Source: Nonomuraea sp. | Lineage (GTDB): Bacteria > Actinomycetota > Actinomycetes > Streptosporangiales > Streptosporangiaceae | DNA: 18,632 nucleotides | Assembly (NCBI GenBank): GCA_013362835.1 | Contig: JABFVJ010000062.1 | Coordinates: 1-18,632 of the forward strand | Direction: 5' to 3' | Shown: positions 12,402 through 18,632 of the stretch, one piece after another | How positions within the stretch are numbered: the first letter of the stretch is position 1 | How the letters are laid out: every line of letters begins with the position of its first letter | The notes under the pieces: model-generated | Seen by the model: only the letters and a program-made list of their open reading frames with translations | Told to the model about the DNA's origin: nothing | Database searches by the model: none | Program-made: the position numbers and the translations under genes

Positions 12402-14006
12402 ATGACGGGTATCAGACTCACGCTGGCCGCCCTGGGGGCCACCGTTCTGACGTTGCTGGCCTCTCCCGCGCTGGCGGAGGCCGGGATCACCGACCAGGTG
12501 ACGATGACGCTCGGCAAGGACGGCACCCTCCACGTGGTCGAGAAGCTCACCGGCGCGCAGGGCGGCCTCAAGCGCACCCTCCTCACCCGCACCCGCTACG
12601 ACGACGACAACGACCGCGTCTACCAGGTGACCAACGTCAAGGGCGGCACCCTCGAAGGAGACGTGCTCACCGTGACGGGCGAGACCGTCGAGTACGACGT
12701 CAAGGGCGCGGTGACGACCTCGGGCGGGGTCGAGGAGCTGCGCTGGTTCGCCGTCAGCGGCTGGAACACCGCGGTCGCCAAGGCCACGGTCCAGGTCAAC
12801 GGCCCCGGCCAGGTGCAGAACCTGTCGTGCTTCGCCGGCGACCTGACCTCGGCGATCGGCTGCACCTCGGCCTCGATGGACCACACCGCCACCCGGGCCG
12901 ACTTCGAGCAGTCCGACCTCGCCCCCGGCCAGGCGCTGACCGTGGTCGTCGGCTACCCCAAGGGGTCCAGCTCCGGCGCCCCCATCCTGGAGAGGCGCTT
13001 CTCGCTGGCCTCGGCGTTCACGCTCGACCTGGTCACCGGCGGCGCGCTGGCGGGGCTGCTCGTGCTGCTGCTCGGCGGCGTCGGCCTGCTCTACTGGACG
13101 CGCGGTCGCGACGCCCGGGTGGCGGGCCACGAGAAGGGCGGGGTCGATCCCGTACAGAACGGGCACTTCTCTCCGCCTGACGGGGTGCGTCCCGGTCAGA
13201 TCGGCACGCTGGTCGACGAGCAGGCCGACGTGGTCGACGTGACCGCCACCATCGTCGACCTCGCCGTACGCGGCTACCTGCGGATCGACGAGCAGCCCCG
13301 CCAGACCTACGACGCGCCCGACTGGATGCTGGTCAGGCTGCCGAGCGCGCCGGTCAACTCGCTGCTGAAGTACGAGCGCGCCCTCTACGACGCCATCTTC
13401 GACGGCCGCGACGCGGTGCTGCTCTCGCAGCTGTCCGGCTCGTTCGCGGGCCGGCTCGGCAAGGTGCGCGACGCGCTCTACGCCGACGTGGTCGCGCAGG
13501 GCTGGTTCGCCCGCCGCCCCGACACCGAGCGCACCCGGTGGACCACGATCGGCGTCGTGCTGATCGGCCTCGGCCTGCTGGCCACGGTGGCGCTGGCCTG
13601 GTTCACCACCTACGGGCTGCTCGGGCTGGCGCTGGTCATCGCGGGCGGCGCGCTCGCCATGGGCGGCCAGTACATGCCGGCCAAGACCGCCAAGGGCTCG
13701 GCCGCGCTGGCGCACACGCTGGGCTTCCGCGAGTACCTGTTCTCCGGCGAGCTCGGCGAGGTGCCCGAGCAGCACCGGGTGGAGCTGTTCTCGCGCTACC
13801 TGCCGTACGCGGTGATCTTCGACGGGGTCGAGCACTGGTCGCGGGTGGTGGCCTCGGTCACGGGCAACGGCCACCAGTCCGACAACCTCTACTGGTACCA
13901 CGGGCCGGCGGAGTGGGACCTGTCCAAGTTCGCCGGGTCGATGCGCACGTTCACCACGACGACCTCGGGCGCCATCTCCGCCACCCGCCAGTTCCGCTCC
14001 CTCTAG
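12402..14006 (+). CDS. DUF2207 domain-containing membrane protein
   Basis: This is a 534-residue membrane protein of unknown function. A signal peptide ends near residue 25 (LLASPALA). The extracytoplasmic DUF2207 domain follows (about 28-195) and has two cysteines (143 and 154) that could form a disulfide. A transmembrane helix spans about 209-232, then a cytoplasmic region of about 150 residues, then a helical hairpin at about 382-421 and a C-terminal domain with [29 protein letters not shown]. The usual Gly-rich tail of the family is absent; the end is [17 protein letters not shown]. The stop is shared tail-to-tail with the asparaginase gene. Confidence 0.9.
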   Translation: MTGIRLTLAALGATVLTLLASPALAEAGITDQVTMTLGKDGTLHVVEKLTGAQGGLKRTLLTRTRYDDDNDRVYQVTNVKGGTLEGDVLTVTGETVEYDVKGAVTTSGGVEELRWFAVSGWNTAVAKATVQVNGPGQVQNLSCFAGDLTSAIGCTSASMDHTATRADFEQSDLAPGQALTVVVGYPKGSSSGAPILERRFSLASAFTLDLVTGGALAGLLVLLLGGVGLLYWTRGRDARVAGHEKGGVDPVQNGHFSPPDGVRPGQIGTLVDEQADVVDVTATIVDLAVRGYLRIDEQPRQTYDAPDWMLVRLPSAPVNSLLKYERALYDAIFDGRDAVLLSQLSGSFAGRLGKVRDALYADVVAQGWFARRPDTERTRWTTIGVVLIGLGLLATVALAWFTTYGLLGLALVIAGGALAMGGQYMPAKTAKGSAALAHTLGFREYLFSGELGEVPEQHRVELFSRYLPYAVIFDGVEHWSRVVASVTGNGHQSDNLYWYHGPAEWDLSKFAGSMRTFTTTTSGAISATRQFRSL

Positions 14007-14911
14007 CGGATCCGCAGCTCGCCCACCGGACGGCCGCCGCCGAGGAGCGGCGGCCTGGCCAGCTCGTCCAGCTCGGGCGCGTCCAGGCCGAGCGAGCGCA
14101 GGGCGGCCACCGTGACCGGGACGCGGGCCCGCTGCGAGCCGTCCTCGATCTTGACCGTGCCGGCGCGGCCGTCCTCGAAGGCGAACGCGTCGAACGCCTC
14201 CGCCCCCGCCTTCAGCATCAGCCCGGGGATCGCCCGCATGAGCTTGGCCTCGGGCCGGTCGGTGCCGGACGTCCACTCGGGGTGGGCGCGCATGGCGTCG
14301 AAGATCTGCCGCTCGTACGAGTCCGCCGCGGCCAGCGGGAACGCCCTGAACGCCTTGGTCACCCCGAGCATCGACACGAAGAACAGCGGCGCGCCGCAGC
14401 CGTCGACGCCCGAGGCCGCCACGCGTTCGCCGGTCAGGTCCTCGACCGTCTGGCGGATCGCCCGCTGGAGCGGGTGCGCGGGCTCCAGGTAGGTGGTCAG
14501 CGGCCAGTCGTTGAGCACGCAGGTGGCCAGCATGGCGGCGTGCTTGCCCGAGCAGTTCATGAAGACCCGCCCGAACTCGGTCGAGGTCCGCTCGAACGGG
14601 TGGTCCTCGGGACACAGCAGCGCGGACTCGTCCAGTCCCGCTCCGGCCAGGATCTTCCGTACCCCGTCCACGTGGAACGCCTCGCCGGAGTGCGAGGCGC
14701 AGGCCAGCGCCAGCAGCTCCCCCTCCAGCCGGAGCCCGCCGCGCAGCATGCCGAGCGCCTGGAGCGGCTTCATGGACGAGCGCGGCGAGGCCGCCACGTG
14801 CACCGCGCCCCGGGTCTCCACGGGCACGCCCTGCGCGTCCACGGTCAGCATGCGAGCGTGATGCGTGGACTCCACGAAACCAGACCGGACAACCTCGACA
14901 ATCAGCGACAT
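14003..14911 (-). CDS. L-asparaginase II family (class 3, Rhizobium etli type)
   Basis: This 302-residue enzyme hydrolyses L-asparagine to aspartate and ammonia. It belongs to the Asparaginase_II family typified by Rhizobium etli enzymes, not to the E. coli type. The SxxK pair is Ser45 and Lys48 (PRSSMKPLQ). The NCSGKH motif gives Cys120 and Lys123, and GVDGCGAP gives Cys172; these match the Cys-Lys-Cys zinc site of that class as I recall it. AAAGGGGG lies 8 nt before the ATG at 14911. It diverges from dtd and shares the CTAG at 14003-14006 with the DUF2207 stop. No signal peptide is seen, so the enzyme should be cytoplasmic. Confidence 0.93.
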   Translation of the reverse strand: MSLIVEVVRSGFVESTHHARMLTVDAQGVPVETRGAVHVAASPRSSMKPLQALGMLRGGLRLEGELLALACASHSGEAFHVDGVRKILAGAGLDESALLCPEDHPFERTSTEFGRVFMNCSGKHAAMLATCVLNDWPLTTYLEPAHPLQRAIRQTVEDLTGERVAASGVDGCGAPLFFVSMLGVTKAFRAFPLAAADSYERQIFDAMRAHPEWTSGTDRPEAKLMRAIPGLMLKAGAEAFDAFAFEDGRAGTVKIEDGSQRARVPVTVAALRSLGLDAPELDELARPPLLGGGRPVGELRIR

Positions 14912-14971
14912 TACGCGCCCCCTTTCTGGACGAGTCTACGAACAGTTCTTTCTGGGCCAGAATGGGATGCC

Positions 14972-15397
14972 ATGCGAGCAGTCGTACAACGAGTGAGCTC
15001 CGCCTCCGTCGAGGTCGAGGGGCAGATCGTCGGGGCCGTCGAGGAGCCGGGGCTGCTCGTCCTGGTGGGCGTCACCCACACCGACACGCGCGCCGAGGCC
15101 GCCAAGCTCGCCGCCAAACTGTGGGGCCTGCGCATCCTGCACGGCGAGAAGTCGTGCTCCGACGTCGCCGCCCCACTCCTCGTGATCAGCCAGTTCACCC
15201 TGTACGGCGACGCCCGCAAGGGCCGCCGCCCCACCTGGCAGGCGGCGGCTCCGGGCCCGGTCGCCGAGCCCCTGGTCGACGCGGTCGTCGAGGAGCTGAG
15301 GAAGCTCGGCGCCCACGTGGAGACGGGCCGCTTCGGCGCCGACATGAAGGTGTCGCTGGTCAACGACGGCCCGATCACGCTCGTGCTGGACCTCTGA
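14972..15397 (+). CDS. dtd: D-aminoacyl-tRNA deacylase
   Basis: Dtd frees tRNA from D-amino acids (and glycine from tRNA-Ala), acting as a chirality checkpoint in the cytoplasm. The 141 residues match the family. It begins [17 protein letters not shown], has the [15 protein letters not shown] motif in the middle and the NDGPIT motif at the C-terminus; together these form the cross-subunit active site. ATG 14972 gives the exact family N-terminus, with no strong ribosome site. It is followed 6 nt later by the converging ygfZ gene. Together with alaX it makes two tRNA-proofreading enzymes in this window. Confidence 0.97.
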   Translation: MRAVVQRVSSASVEVEGQIVGAVEEPGLLVLVGVTHTDTRAEAAKLAAKLWGLRILHGEKSCSDVAAPLLVISQFTLYGDARKGRRPTWQAAAPGPVAEPLVDAVVEELRKLGAHVETGRFGADMKVSLVNDGPITLVLDL

Positions 15398-15403
15398 CCG
15401 GGG

Positions 15404-16342
15404 CTACCGGATCCTGCGCCGCAGCGACGGGTCGATGCTGACGTTACGGCCCGCGTCAGGCGGCACCACGACCTCCTGAGCGGCCGCCACGCCGCCGGCC
15501 AGCAGCGGCGCGTCGACCGGGACCGTGCGCTTGACCACGGCCAGCGCGATCGGGCCCAGCTCGTGGTGGCGGGCGGCCGAGCCGACGACGCCGACCTCCT
15601 GGCTCTCGAAGATCACCGGGGCGCCGTGGGCGGGCAGCGTGTCGACGCTGCCGTCGAGGTGCAGGAAGACCAGGCGGCGCGGCGGGTGGCCCAGGTTGTG
15701 GACGCGGGCGACCGTCTCCTGGCCGCGGTAGCAGCCCTTGCTGAGATGCACGGCCGAGCCGATCCAGCCCACCTCGTGGGGAATCGTCTTGTGGTCGGTC
15801 TCGAACCCGAGCCGCGGCCGGTGCGCCTCGATCCGCAGCGCCTCGTACGCCCACAGCCCCGCCAGGGGCTTGCCCAGATGGTCGGCCAGCTCCGCGCGCG
15901 GCACCAGGAGGTCTTCCGTGGCCGTGGAGAGCACGGCGAGGTCGTCGACGAGCGTGACCTCGACGCGGAGCATGAACCGCATGCGGTCGAGGTAGTCGGC
16001 CAGGCTCTTGCCGGTGCCGGGCTCGACGTGGGCCAGCACGCTCTCGCCGTCGTCGACCAGGGTCAGGTGGTGCAGCACGCGGCCCTGGAGGTCGAGGTCG
16101 AGCGTCTGCGTCCACTGGCCGGGCGTCAGCGAGTCGAGCTTCTGCGAGGTCAGGTCGTTGAGCCATTTCAGCCGGTCGGCGCCGGAGATCCGGATCACCT
16201 CGCGGTTGCTGCGGTCGACGACCGCCTCACCCTTGACCAGCGCGCGCTGCTCGGCGAACAGGTCGCCATAGTGCGCGGCTACGTCGGCGTCCGGCCCGTC
16301 GGCCGCGACGGCGCCGGGGAGATCGAGCAGAGGGCTACGCAT
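15404..16342 (-). CDS. ygfZ: YgfZ/GcvT domain folate-binding protein
   Basis: This is a 312-residue tetrahydrofolate-binding protein related to the T-protein of the glycine cleavage system. The family helps to make or repair certain iron-sulfur clusters. The signature KGCYRGQE lies at residues 202-209, with the reactive Cys204. The N-terminal folate domain includes RISGADRLKWLNDLTSQ, and the C-terminal barrel includes PPRRLVFLHLDG. The start at 16342 has GGAGGG only one base away, so a leaderless mRNA from TAGCCT (16350-16355), 7 nt upstream, is more likely. It lies between dtd and the Fur-type gene and reads in the same direction as the latter, 54 nt apart. Confidence 0.92.
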   Translation of the reverse strand: MRSPLLDLPGAVAADGPDADVAAHYGDLFAEQRALVKGEAVVDRSNREVIRISGADRLKWLNDLTSQKLDSLTPGQWTQTLDLDLQGRVLHHLTLVDDGESVLAHVEPGTGKSLADYLDRMRFMLRVEVTLVDDLAVLSTATEDLLVPRAELADHLGKPLAGLWAYEALRIEAHRPRLGFETDHKTIPHEVGWIGSAVHLSKGCYRGQETVARVHNLGHPPRRLVFLHLDGSVDTLPAHGAPVIFESQEVGVVGSAARHHELGPIALAVVKRTVPVDAPLLAGGVAAAQEVVVPPDAGRNVSIDPSLRRRIR

Positions 16343-16349
16343 GCCCTCC

Positions 16350-16355
16350 AGGCTA
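16350..16355 (-). promoter_or_regulatory. -10 box of ygfZ (leaderless start)
   Basis: TAGCCT on the minus strand ends 7 nt before the ygfZ ATG. The GGAGGG between is too near the start to be a normal ribosome site. Confidence 0.45.
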
Positions 16356-16396
16356 TCCGTAGCCGGGGGCCGCCCGTTCGCGGCACCCGGGTGTCG

Positions 16397-16810
16397 TCAG
16401 CGGCAGTTGCGGCAGCGGCCGAAGACCGTGAGGTGATGGACGTCCGCGACGAAGCCCAGCTCCTCGTCGAGCCCCTTGACCAGCCCCTCGGCCAGCTCGG
16501 GCCGCACCTCGAACACCTCGTCGCAGCCCCGGCACACCAGGTGGACGTGGTCGGCCTCGGCCGCGAGGTGGTAGGTCGGCGCGCCGTGGCCGAGATGGGT
16601 GTGGGTGACCATGCCGAGCTCTTCGAGCAGCTCCAGCGTGCGGTAGACGGTCGAGATGTTGACCCCGCGCGCCGTCTCGCGCACCTTGGTGCAGATCTCC
16701 TCGGGGGTCGCGTGTTCCAGGTCCTTGACCGCTTCGAGCACGAGCTGACGCTGGGGAGTCACCCGGTAGCCCTTGGCGCGGAGTTCCTCGTGCCATTGCG
16801 TCTCGGTCAT
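16397..16810 (-). CDS. nur: Fur-family regulator, probable nickel-responsive Nur
   Basis: This 137-residue Fur-family metalloregulator aligns without gaps, from memory, to Nur of Streptomyces coelicolor over the first 96 residues. It shares GYRxTPQRQLVLEAV, INISTVYRTLELLEELG and LGHGAPTYHLA. The nickel-site histidines of Nur (His70, His72, His126) are all present. Of the second site, His33, His88 and His90 are kept, but the residue equal to His86 is Ala. The structural zinc cysteines are Cys93, Cys96, Cys133 and Cys136. Nur represses nickel uptake and the iron superoxide dismutase gene in Streptomyces; its targets here are not visible. It sits beside ygfZ, and the start has no Shine-Dalgarno. 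Confidence 0.9.
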   Translation of the reverse strand: MTETQWHEELRAKGYRVTPQRQLVLEAVKDLEHATPEEICTKVRETARGVNISTVYRTLELLEELGMVTHTHLGHGAPTYHLAAEADHVHLVCRGCDEVFEVRPELAEGLVKGLDEELGFVADVHHLTVFGRCRNCR

Positions 16811-16816
16811 GCCCCG

Positions 16817-16822
16817 AGTGTA
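16817..16822 (-). promoter_or_regulatory. -10 box of nur (leaderless start)
   Basis: TACACT on the minus strand ends 6 nt before the nur ATG at 16810. Transcription would start at the A of ATG. GTCAGC 16 nt further upstream is a weak -35. Confidence 0.5.
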
Positions 16823-16861
16823 GAGCGCGAGGCCCGCTGCTGACGGCCGTCCGATATTTAC

Positions 16862-16891
16862 TTGCCCCTGGCTCGCGTGAGCGCATAGCTT
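16862..16891 (+). promoter_or_regulatory. promoter of the small-ORF RNA element
   Basis: TTGCCC (16862-16867) and TAGCTT (16886-16891) are 18 nt apart, a fair match to actinobacterial housekeeping promoters. The predicted start is about 16898, a few bases before the Shine-Dalgarno. It reads away from nur. Confidence 0.5.
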
Positions 16892-16923
16892 GCTGAGTAC
16901 GCGGAAAGGAGGTGGTCCGAATA

Positions 16924-16965
16924 ATGGATAGTCATAGTCGGGCTAGCGAGGTGGTTGTCCGCTAA
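16924..16965 (+). CDS. 13-residue small ORF with near-perfect ribosome site
   Basis: ATG at 16924 begins MDSHSRASEVVVR, which ends with TAA at 16963-16965. Upstream, AAAGGAGGTGGTCC (16905-16918) can pair with the whole 3' end of 16S rRNA, allowing one G-U pair, an unusually strong site for so short a peptide. The gap from GGAGG to ATG is 11 nt, rather long. The last codons (GAG GTG GTT GTC CGC) lie in sequence that pairs downstream, so ribosome movement would change the RNA fold. It could be a leader peptide, a small functional peptide, or a ribosome-binding device. Confidence 0.45.
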   Translation: MDSHSRASEVVVR

Positions 16966-17017
16966 CGCTGCGGACTCGTTGTCTCGTGGTCGTTCAGCGA
17001 ATCCGAGGCAACCACCG

Positions 17018-17115
17018 GGGCCCCTGGCAGCCGGAGGGCGGGATGACGCATCCCGTCCGTGGTCCATCCGGCCCGCCCGCATCAGCAGGCGGAGTGTCGC
17101 CCGGGGCCCTTTTTC
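17018..17115 (+). terminator. terminator domain of the small-ORF element
   Basis: GGGCCCC (17018-17024) pairs with GGGGCCC (17103-17109), immediately followed by a T-run (17110-17114). Inside, GGGATG-ACG-CATCCC (17040-17054) and GGGCGGG/CCCGCCC (17036-17042/17072-17078) give competing hairpins. The closing helix before the T-tract fits an intrinsic terminator for the plus strand. It also separates the element from the converging genes on the minus strand. Confidence 0.55.
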
Positions 17116-17121
17116 ATGCCC

Positions 17122-17418
17122 TCAGTGCTCCCCGTGCGGCTCGACGCCGAGCTCCGCGCACGCCGCGCGGTAGAGGCGTACGACGGCCTTGCGCACCTGG
17201 GCCCGCTCGGTCAGGGTCTCGCCCCACGGCACGCGCACCCGCTCGCCGCCGTCGACGGTGAACTCCATCGCCTCCGCGTCGACGTCGCTCGTCACGGCCG
17301 AGGTGGCCTGCGGCCGGCCGCCGAGCCCGCGCACGATGACCAGGGCGTCGCCCGCGTGGTCGTCGTTCATGTGGCGCTTGATCGCCTCGACCGCGTCGGG
17401 GGTGAAGGGCGTGCTCAT
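17122..17418 (-). CDS. DUF2470 domain-containing protein
   Basis: This is a 98-residue protein made of one DUF2470 domain, the unit found at the C-terminus of HugZ/HutZ-type heme-degrading proteins. The family signature IKRHMNDDHAGDALVIVRGLGG is near residues 13-34; AEAMEFTV and VRVPWGETLTERAQVRKAVVRLY follow. The ATG at 17418 overlaps the stop of the upstream nitrobindin gene by 4 nt (ATGA), so the two are translationally coupled. Its position after a heme-binding nitrobindin supports a heme-linked role, but a stand-alone domain of this kind has no proven activity that I know of. Confidence 0.88.
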   Translation of the reverse strand: MSTPFTPDAVEAIKRHMNDDHAGDALVIVRGLGGRPQATSAVTSDVDAEAMEFTVDGGERVRVPWGETLTERAQVRKAVVRLYRAACAELGVEPHGEH

Positions 17419-17903
17419 GCCACCTTCTTCAGCTCGGCCGACATGTGGTCGGTGAGCGGGTGGCCCGCGGCGGCCATCTCGTAGGCCCACATGAGGTTGC
17501 CGTTGACCAGGCCGTAGAGCCGGTGGCCCGCGGTGTACTCCTTCGCCGTGGTGGTGCGGGCCACGACGTCGGTGCGCAGCTCGATCTTGTGGAAGACGAC
17601 CTCGCCGATGTAGATCTCGACGATGCCGGTCGGGTGCGCGAGCACCACCTCGATCTGCCGGTCGGGCTGCGGCCGCCAGTAGCCGGACTCGGTGGCGAGC
17701 GGCTTGACCCGGTTGCCGTCCTGGTCGAGGAGCCACGTGCGGCTCACGTAGGTCAGGAACGGCTTGCCGTTGTGGCCGAACTCGATCTCCTGCCCGAAGT
17801 TGAAGCTCTCGATCGTCGGGTAGCCGCCCACGCCGGCGCCCTCCCAGCGGCCGAGCAGGAACGCGATCTGCTCCAGAGCGGGGTGCACCTCAGGTTCTTC
17901 CAT
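17415..17903 (-). CDS. nitrobindin (FABP-like heme-binding beta-barrel protein)
   Basis: This 162-residue beta-barrel protein belongs to the nitrobindin family (THAP4 C-terminal domain, M. tuberculosis Rv2717c, recalled), which binds ferric heme and can react with nitric oxide and peroxynitrite. The GxWxGxG motif is LGRWEGAGVGGYP (Gly18, Trp20, Gly22, Gly24). The C-terminal block MAAAGHPLTDHMSAELKK contains the probable heme-ligating His (148 or 153). ATG 17903 is preferred because TAGGCT ends 8 nt upstream; in-frame GTG 17909 and TTG 17912 are alternatives. It overlaps the DUF2470 gene by 4 nt. Confidence 0.92.
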   Translation of the reverse strand: MEEPEVHPALEQIAFLLGRWEGAGVGGYPTIESFNFGQEIEFGHNGKPFLTYVSRTWLLDQDGNRVKPLATESGYWRPQPDRQIEVVLAHPTGIVEIYIGEVVFHKIELRTDVVARTTTAKEYTAGHRLYGLVNGNLMWAYEMAAAGHPLTDHMSAELKKVA

Positions 17904-17911
17904 GCTCACCA

Positions 17912-17917
17912 AGCCTA
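17912..17917 (-). promoter_or_regulatory. -10 box of the nitrobindin-DUF2470 operon
   Basis: TAGGCT on the minus strand lies 8 nt before the ATG at 17903, which suggests a leaderless mRNA. The 67-nt divergent space towards the PIG-L gene must hold both promoters. Confidence 0.45.
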
Positions 17918-17970
17918 GTGCCGGTGGCTAACCTTCCGTATCGGGGAGACGACTCTTGGGGGGAGCCGTG

Positions 17971-18632
17971 ATGCTGGATCTCTTGGCCGCGCCGCCGCAC
18001 GTCGACGTGCTGTACGTGGGCGCCCATCCCGACGACGAATACCAGTCGCTGTCCACGTTCGGGCAGTGGAAGGAGCGCGACGGGATCGGCACGGGCGTCG
18101 TGACGGTGACGCGCGGTGAGGGCGGCGGCAACGCGGCGGGCCCGGAGAAGGGCGCGGCGCTCGGCCGGATCAGGGAGGCCGAGGAGCGGAAGGCGGTCGC
18201 GTTCGCGGGCGTCGAGCACGTCTTCCAGCTGGGCGAGCCCGACTTCTGGTACACGCTGTCGGCGCCCCTGACCGCGCGCGTCTGGGGGCCGGACACCCTG
18301 CGGCGGCTGGTCGAGGTGATCAGGGCCACGACTCCCTCGACCGTGGTGACGATGGACCCCAGGCCGTTCGACCAGCACGGCGGCCACCAGCTCGCCGCGC
18401 GGCTCGCCGTGGAGGCGTTCCGGCTGGCCGCCGACCCGGCCGCCTTCCCCGGCACGGGGTCGCCGTGGCGGGCCTCGCGGCTGCTGACCCAGAACTGGGG
18501 CCTGCGCGGCCCGAAGGGCCCCGGCTGCGCGACGGCCGGGCTCCGCGACCCCGCCACCGGGCTGCCGCAGATCGGCGTCTGGGAGGGCACGTGGTCGCCG
18601 CGCCACCGCGCCACGTGGGCGCAGCGCGAGCG
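17971..18632 (+). CDS. PIG-L family deacetylase (3' end beyond the window)
   Basis: This is a zinc-dependent N-deacetylase of the LmbE/PIG-L family, with 220 residues visible and no stop before the window edge. The metal motif AHPDDE is at residues 18-23 and the later DQHGGHQ supplies His136 and His139. Between them lie TRGEGGGNAAG and FQLGEPDFWYTL, typical of the larger actinobacterial members. GGGGAG lies 5 nt before the ATG at 17971. No signal peptide is seen. It is not a close match to MshB or Mca, whose first motif continues differently, so a role in mycothiol synthesis is not proposed. The substrate is likely an N-acetylated sugar, unknown here. Confidence 0.9.
   Translation, partial: MLDLLAAPPHVDVLYVGAHPDDEYQSLSTFGQWKERDGIGTGVVTVTRGEGGGNAAGPEKGAALGRIREAEERKAVAFAGVEHVFQLGEPDFWYTLSAPLTARVWGPDTLRRLVEVIRATTPSTVVTMDPRPFDQHGGHQLAARLAVEAFRLAADPAAFPGTGSPWRASRLLTQNWGLRGPKGPGCATAGLRDPATGLPQIGVWEGTWSPRHRATWAQRE

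Larger units (their letters stand above)
16898..17115 (+). ncRNA. putative structured RNA of about 215 nt carrying a small ORF
   Basis: Between the promoter and a T-tract lies a compact set of elements: a 14-nt Shine-Dalgarno (16905-16918), a 13-codon ORF (16924-16965), a hairpin GTCCGC/GCGGAC (16957-16962/16970-16975) with the stop codon in its loop, and CAACCACC (17009-17016). CAACCACC can pair with the last codons (16950-16957, 8 bp) or, through ACCACC, with the Shine-Dalgarno (16911-16916, 6 bp). A GC-rich domain follows (17017-17110) with GGGCGGG/CCCGCCC (17036-17042/17072-17078). The layout suggests a regulatory or dual-function RNA. No known family is recognised. Confidence 0.5.

Noticed and set aside
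15563..16843. 426-codon open frame on the plus strand opposite ygfZ and nur
   Set aside because: Both minus-strand genes carry clear family motifs. The plus frame has no domain and is their antisense shadow.
16924..16965. The 13-codon ORF as an amino-acid attenuation leader or a tmRNA-like tag
   Set aside because: It has no run of one regulatory amino acid beyond three Val, no biosynthetic gene lies downstream, and no tRNA-like fold is present. A distinct role is more likely.
17971..18632. PIG-L gene as MshB or Mca, completing mycothiol synthesis with mshA
   Set aside because: The AHPDDE motif is shared by the whole family. The flanking residues (EYQSLSTFGQW) do not resemble MshB or Mca as I recall them, and mshA is 14 kb away.

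Overview
This is a GC-rich actinobacterial chromosome segment. The evidence is the codon use, frequent GTG and TTG starts, a mycothiol biosynthesis glycosyltransferase (MshA), a Fur-family regulator close to Streptomyces Nur, an HbhA-like protein, and many TAnnnT boxes lying 6-8 nt from a start codon. The gene set looks like a core chromosome of the Streptosporangiales type (Nonomuraea, Streptosporangium or a relative). That placement is inferred from remembered families, not searched. I see no rRNA, tRNA, insertion sequence, phage gene or CRISPR array.

Layout. Positions 1-890: the end of an unknown gene, a possible 29-residue ORF and a SAM methyltransferase. Positions 890-1297: non-coding, rich in perfect hairpins. 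Positions 1298-3848 (minus strand): gpmA, a YbjN-domain gene and mshA, the last behind a textbook sigma-R promoter. Positions 3942-5478 (plus): an SDR oxidoreductase and a second methyltransferase. Positions 5500-6003 (minus): a macro-domain hydrolase. Positions 6096-7354: a BlaI repressor overlapping an M56 metalloprotease. Positions 7415-8807: an XRE regulator, an HbhA-like coiled-coil protein, a strong terminator and a DUF2516 membrane protein. The mshA/ybjN/gpm and xre/hbhA/DUF2516 blocks match neighbourhoods I recall from Mycobacterium tuberculosis (Rv0484c-Rv0489 and Rv0474-Rv0476), with the second block in the opposite relative orientation.

Positions 8809-9501 encode an SGNH lipoprotein, and 9530-10264 an AlaX-type tRNA editing enzyme. 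Positions 10261-12374 hold a divergent pair: a regulator that fuses a GntR and a TetR DNA-binding domain, facing an FAD monooxygenase across a spacer with five GTAC tetramers in two palindromes. Then follow a DUF2207 membrane protein, a class 3 asparaginase (tail-to-tail, shared stop), D-aminoacyl-tRNA deacylase, YgfZ and Nur. Positions 16811-17121, beyond nur, hold a self-contained element: promoter, near-perfect anti-16S Shine-Dalgarno, a 13-codon ORF, alternative RNA pairings and a T-tract terminator. The window ends with a two-gene heme-related operon (DUF2470 and nitrobindin) on the minus strand and a PIG-L deacetylase cut by the right edge.

Functional themes are thiol and metal stress (sigma-R promoter of mshA, Nur, YgfZ, nitrobindin), tRNA proofreading (AlaX, Dtd) and envelope functions. 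The best candidates for something undescribed are the small-ORF RNA element at about 16862-17115 and the dual-domain regulator with two operator types at 11192-11259.
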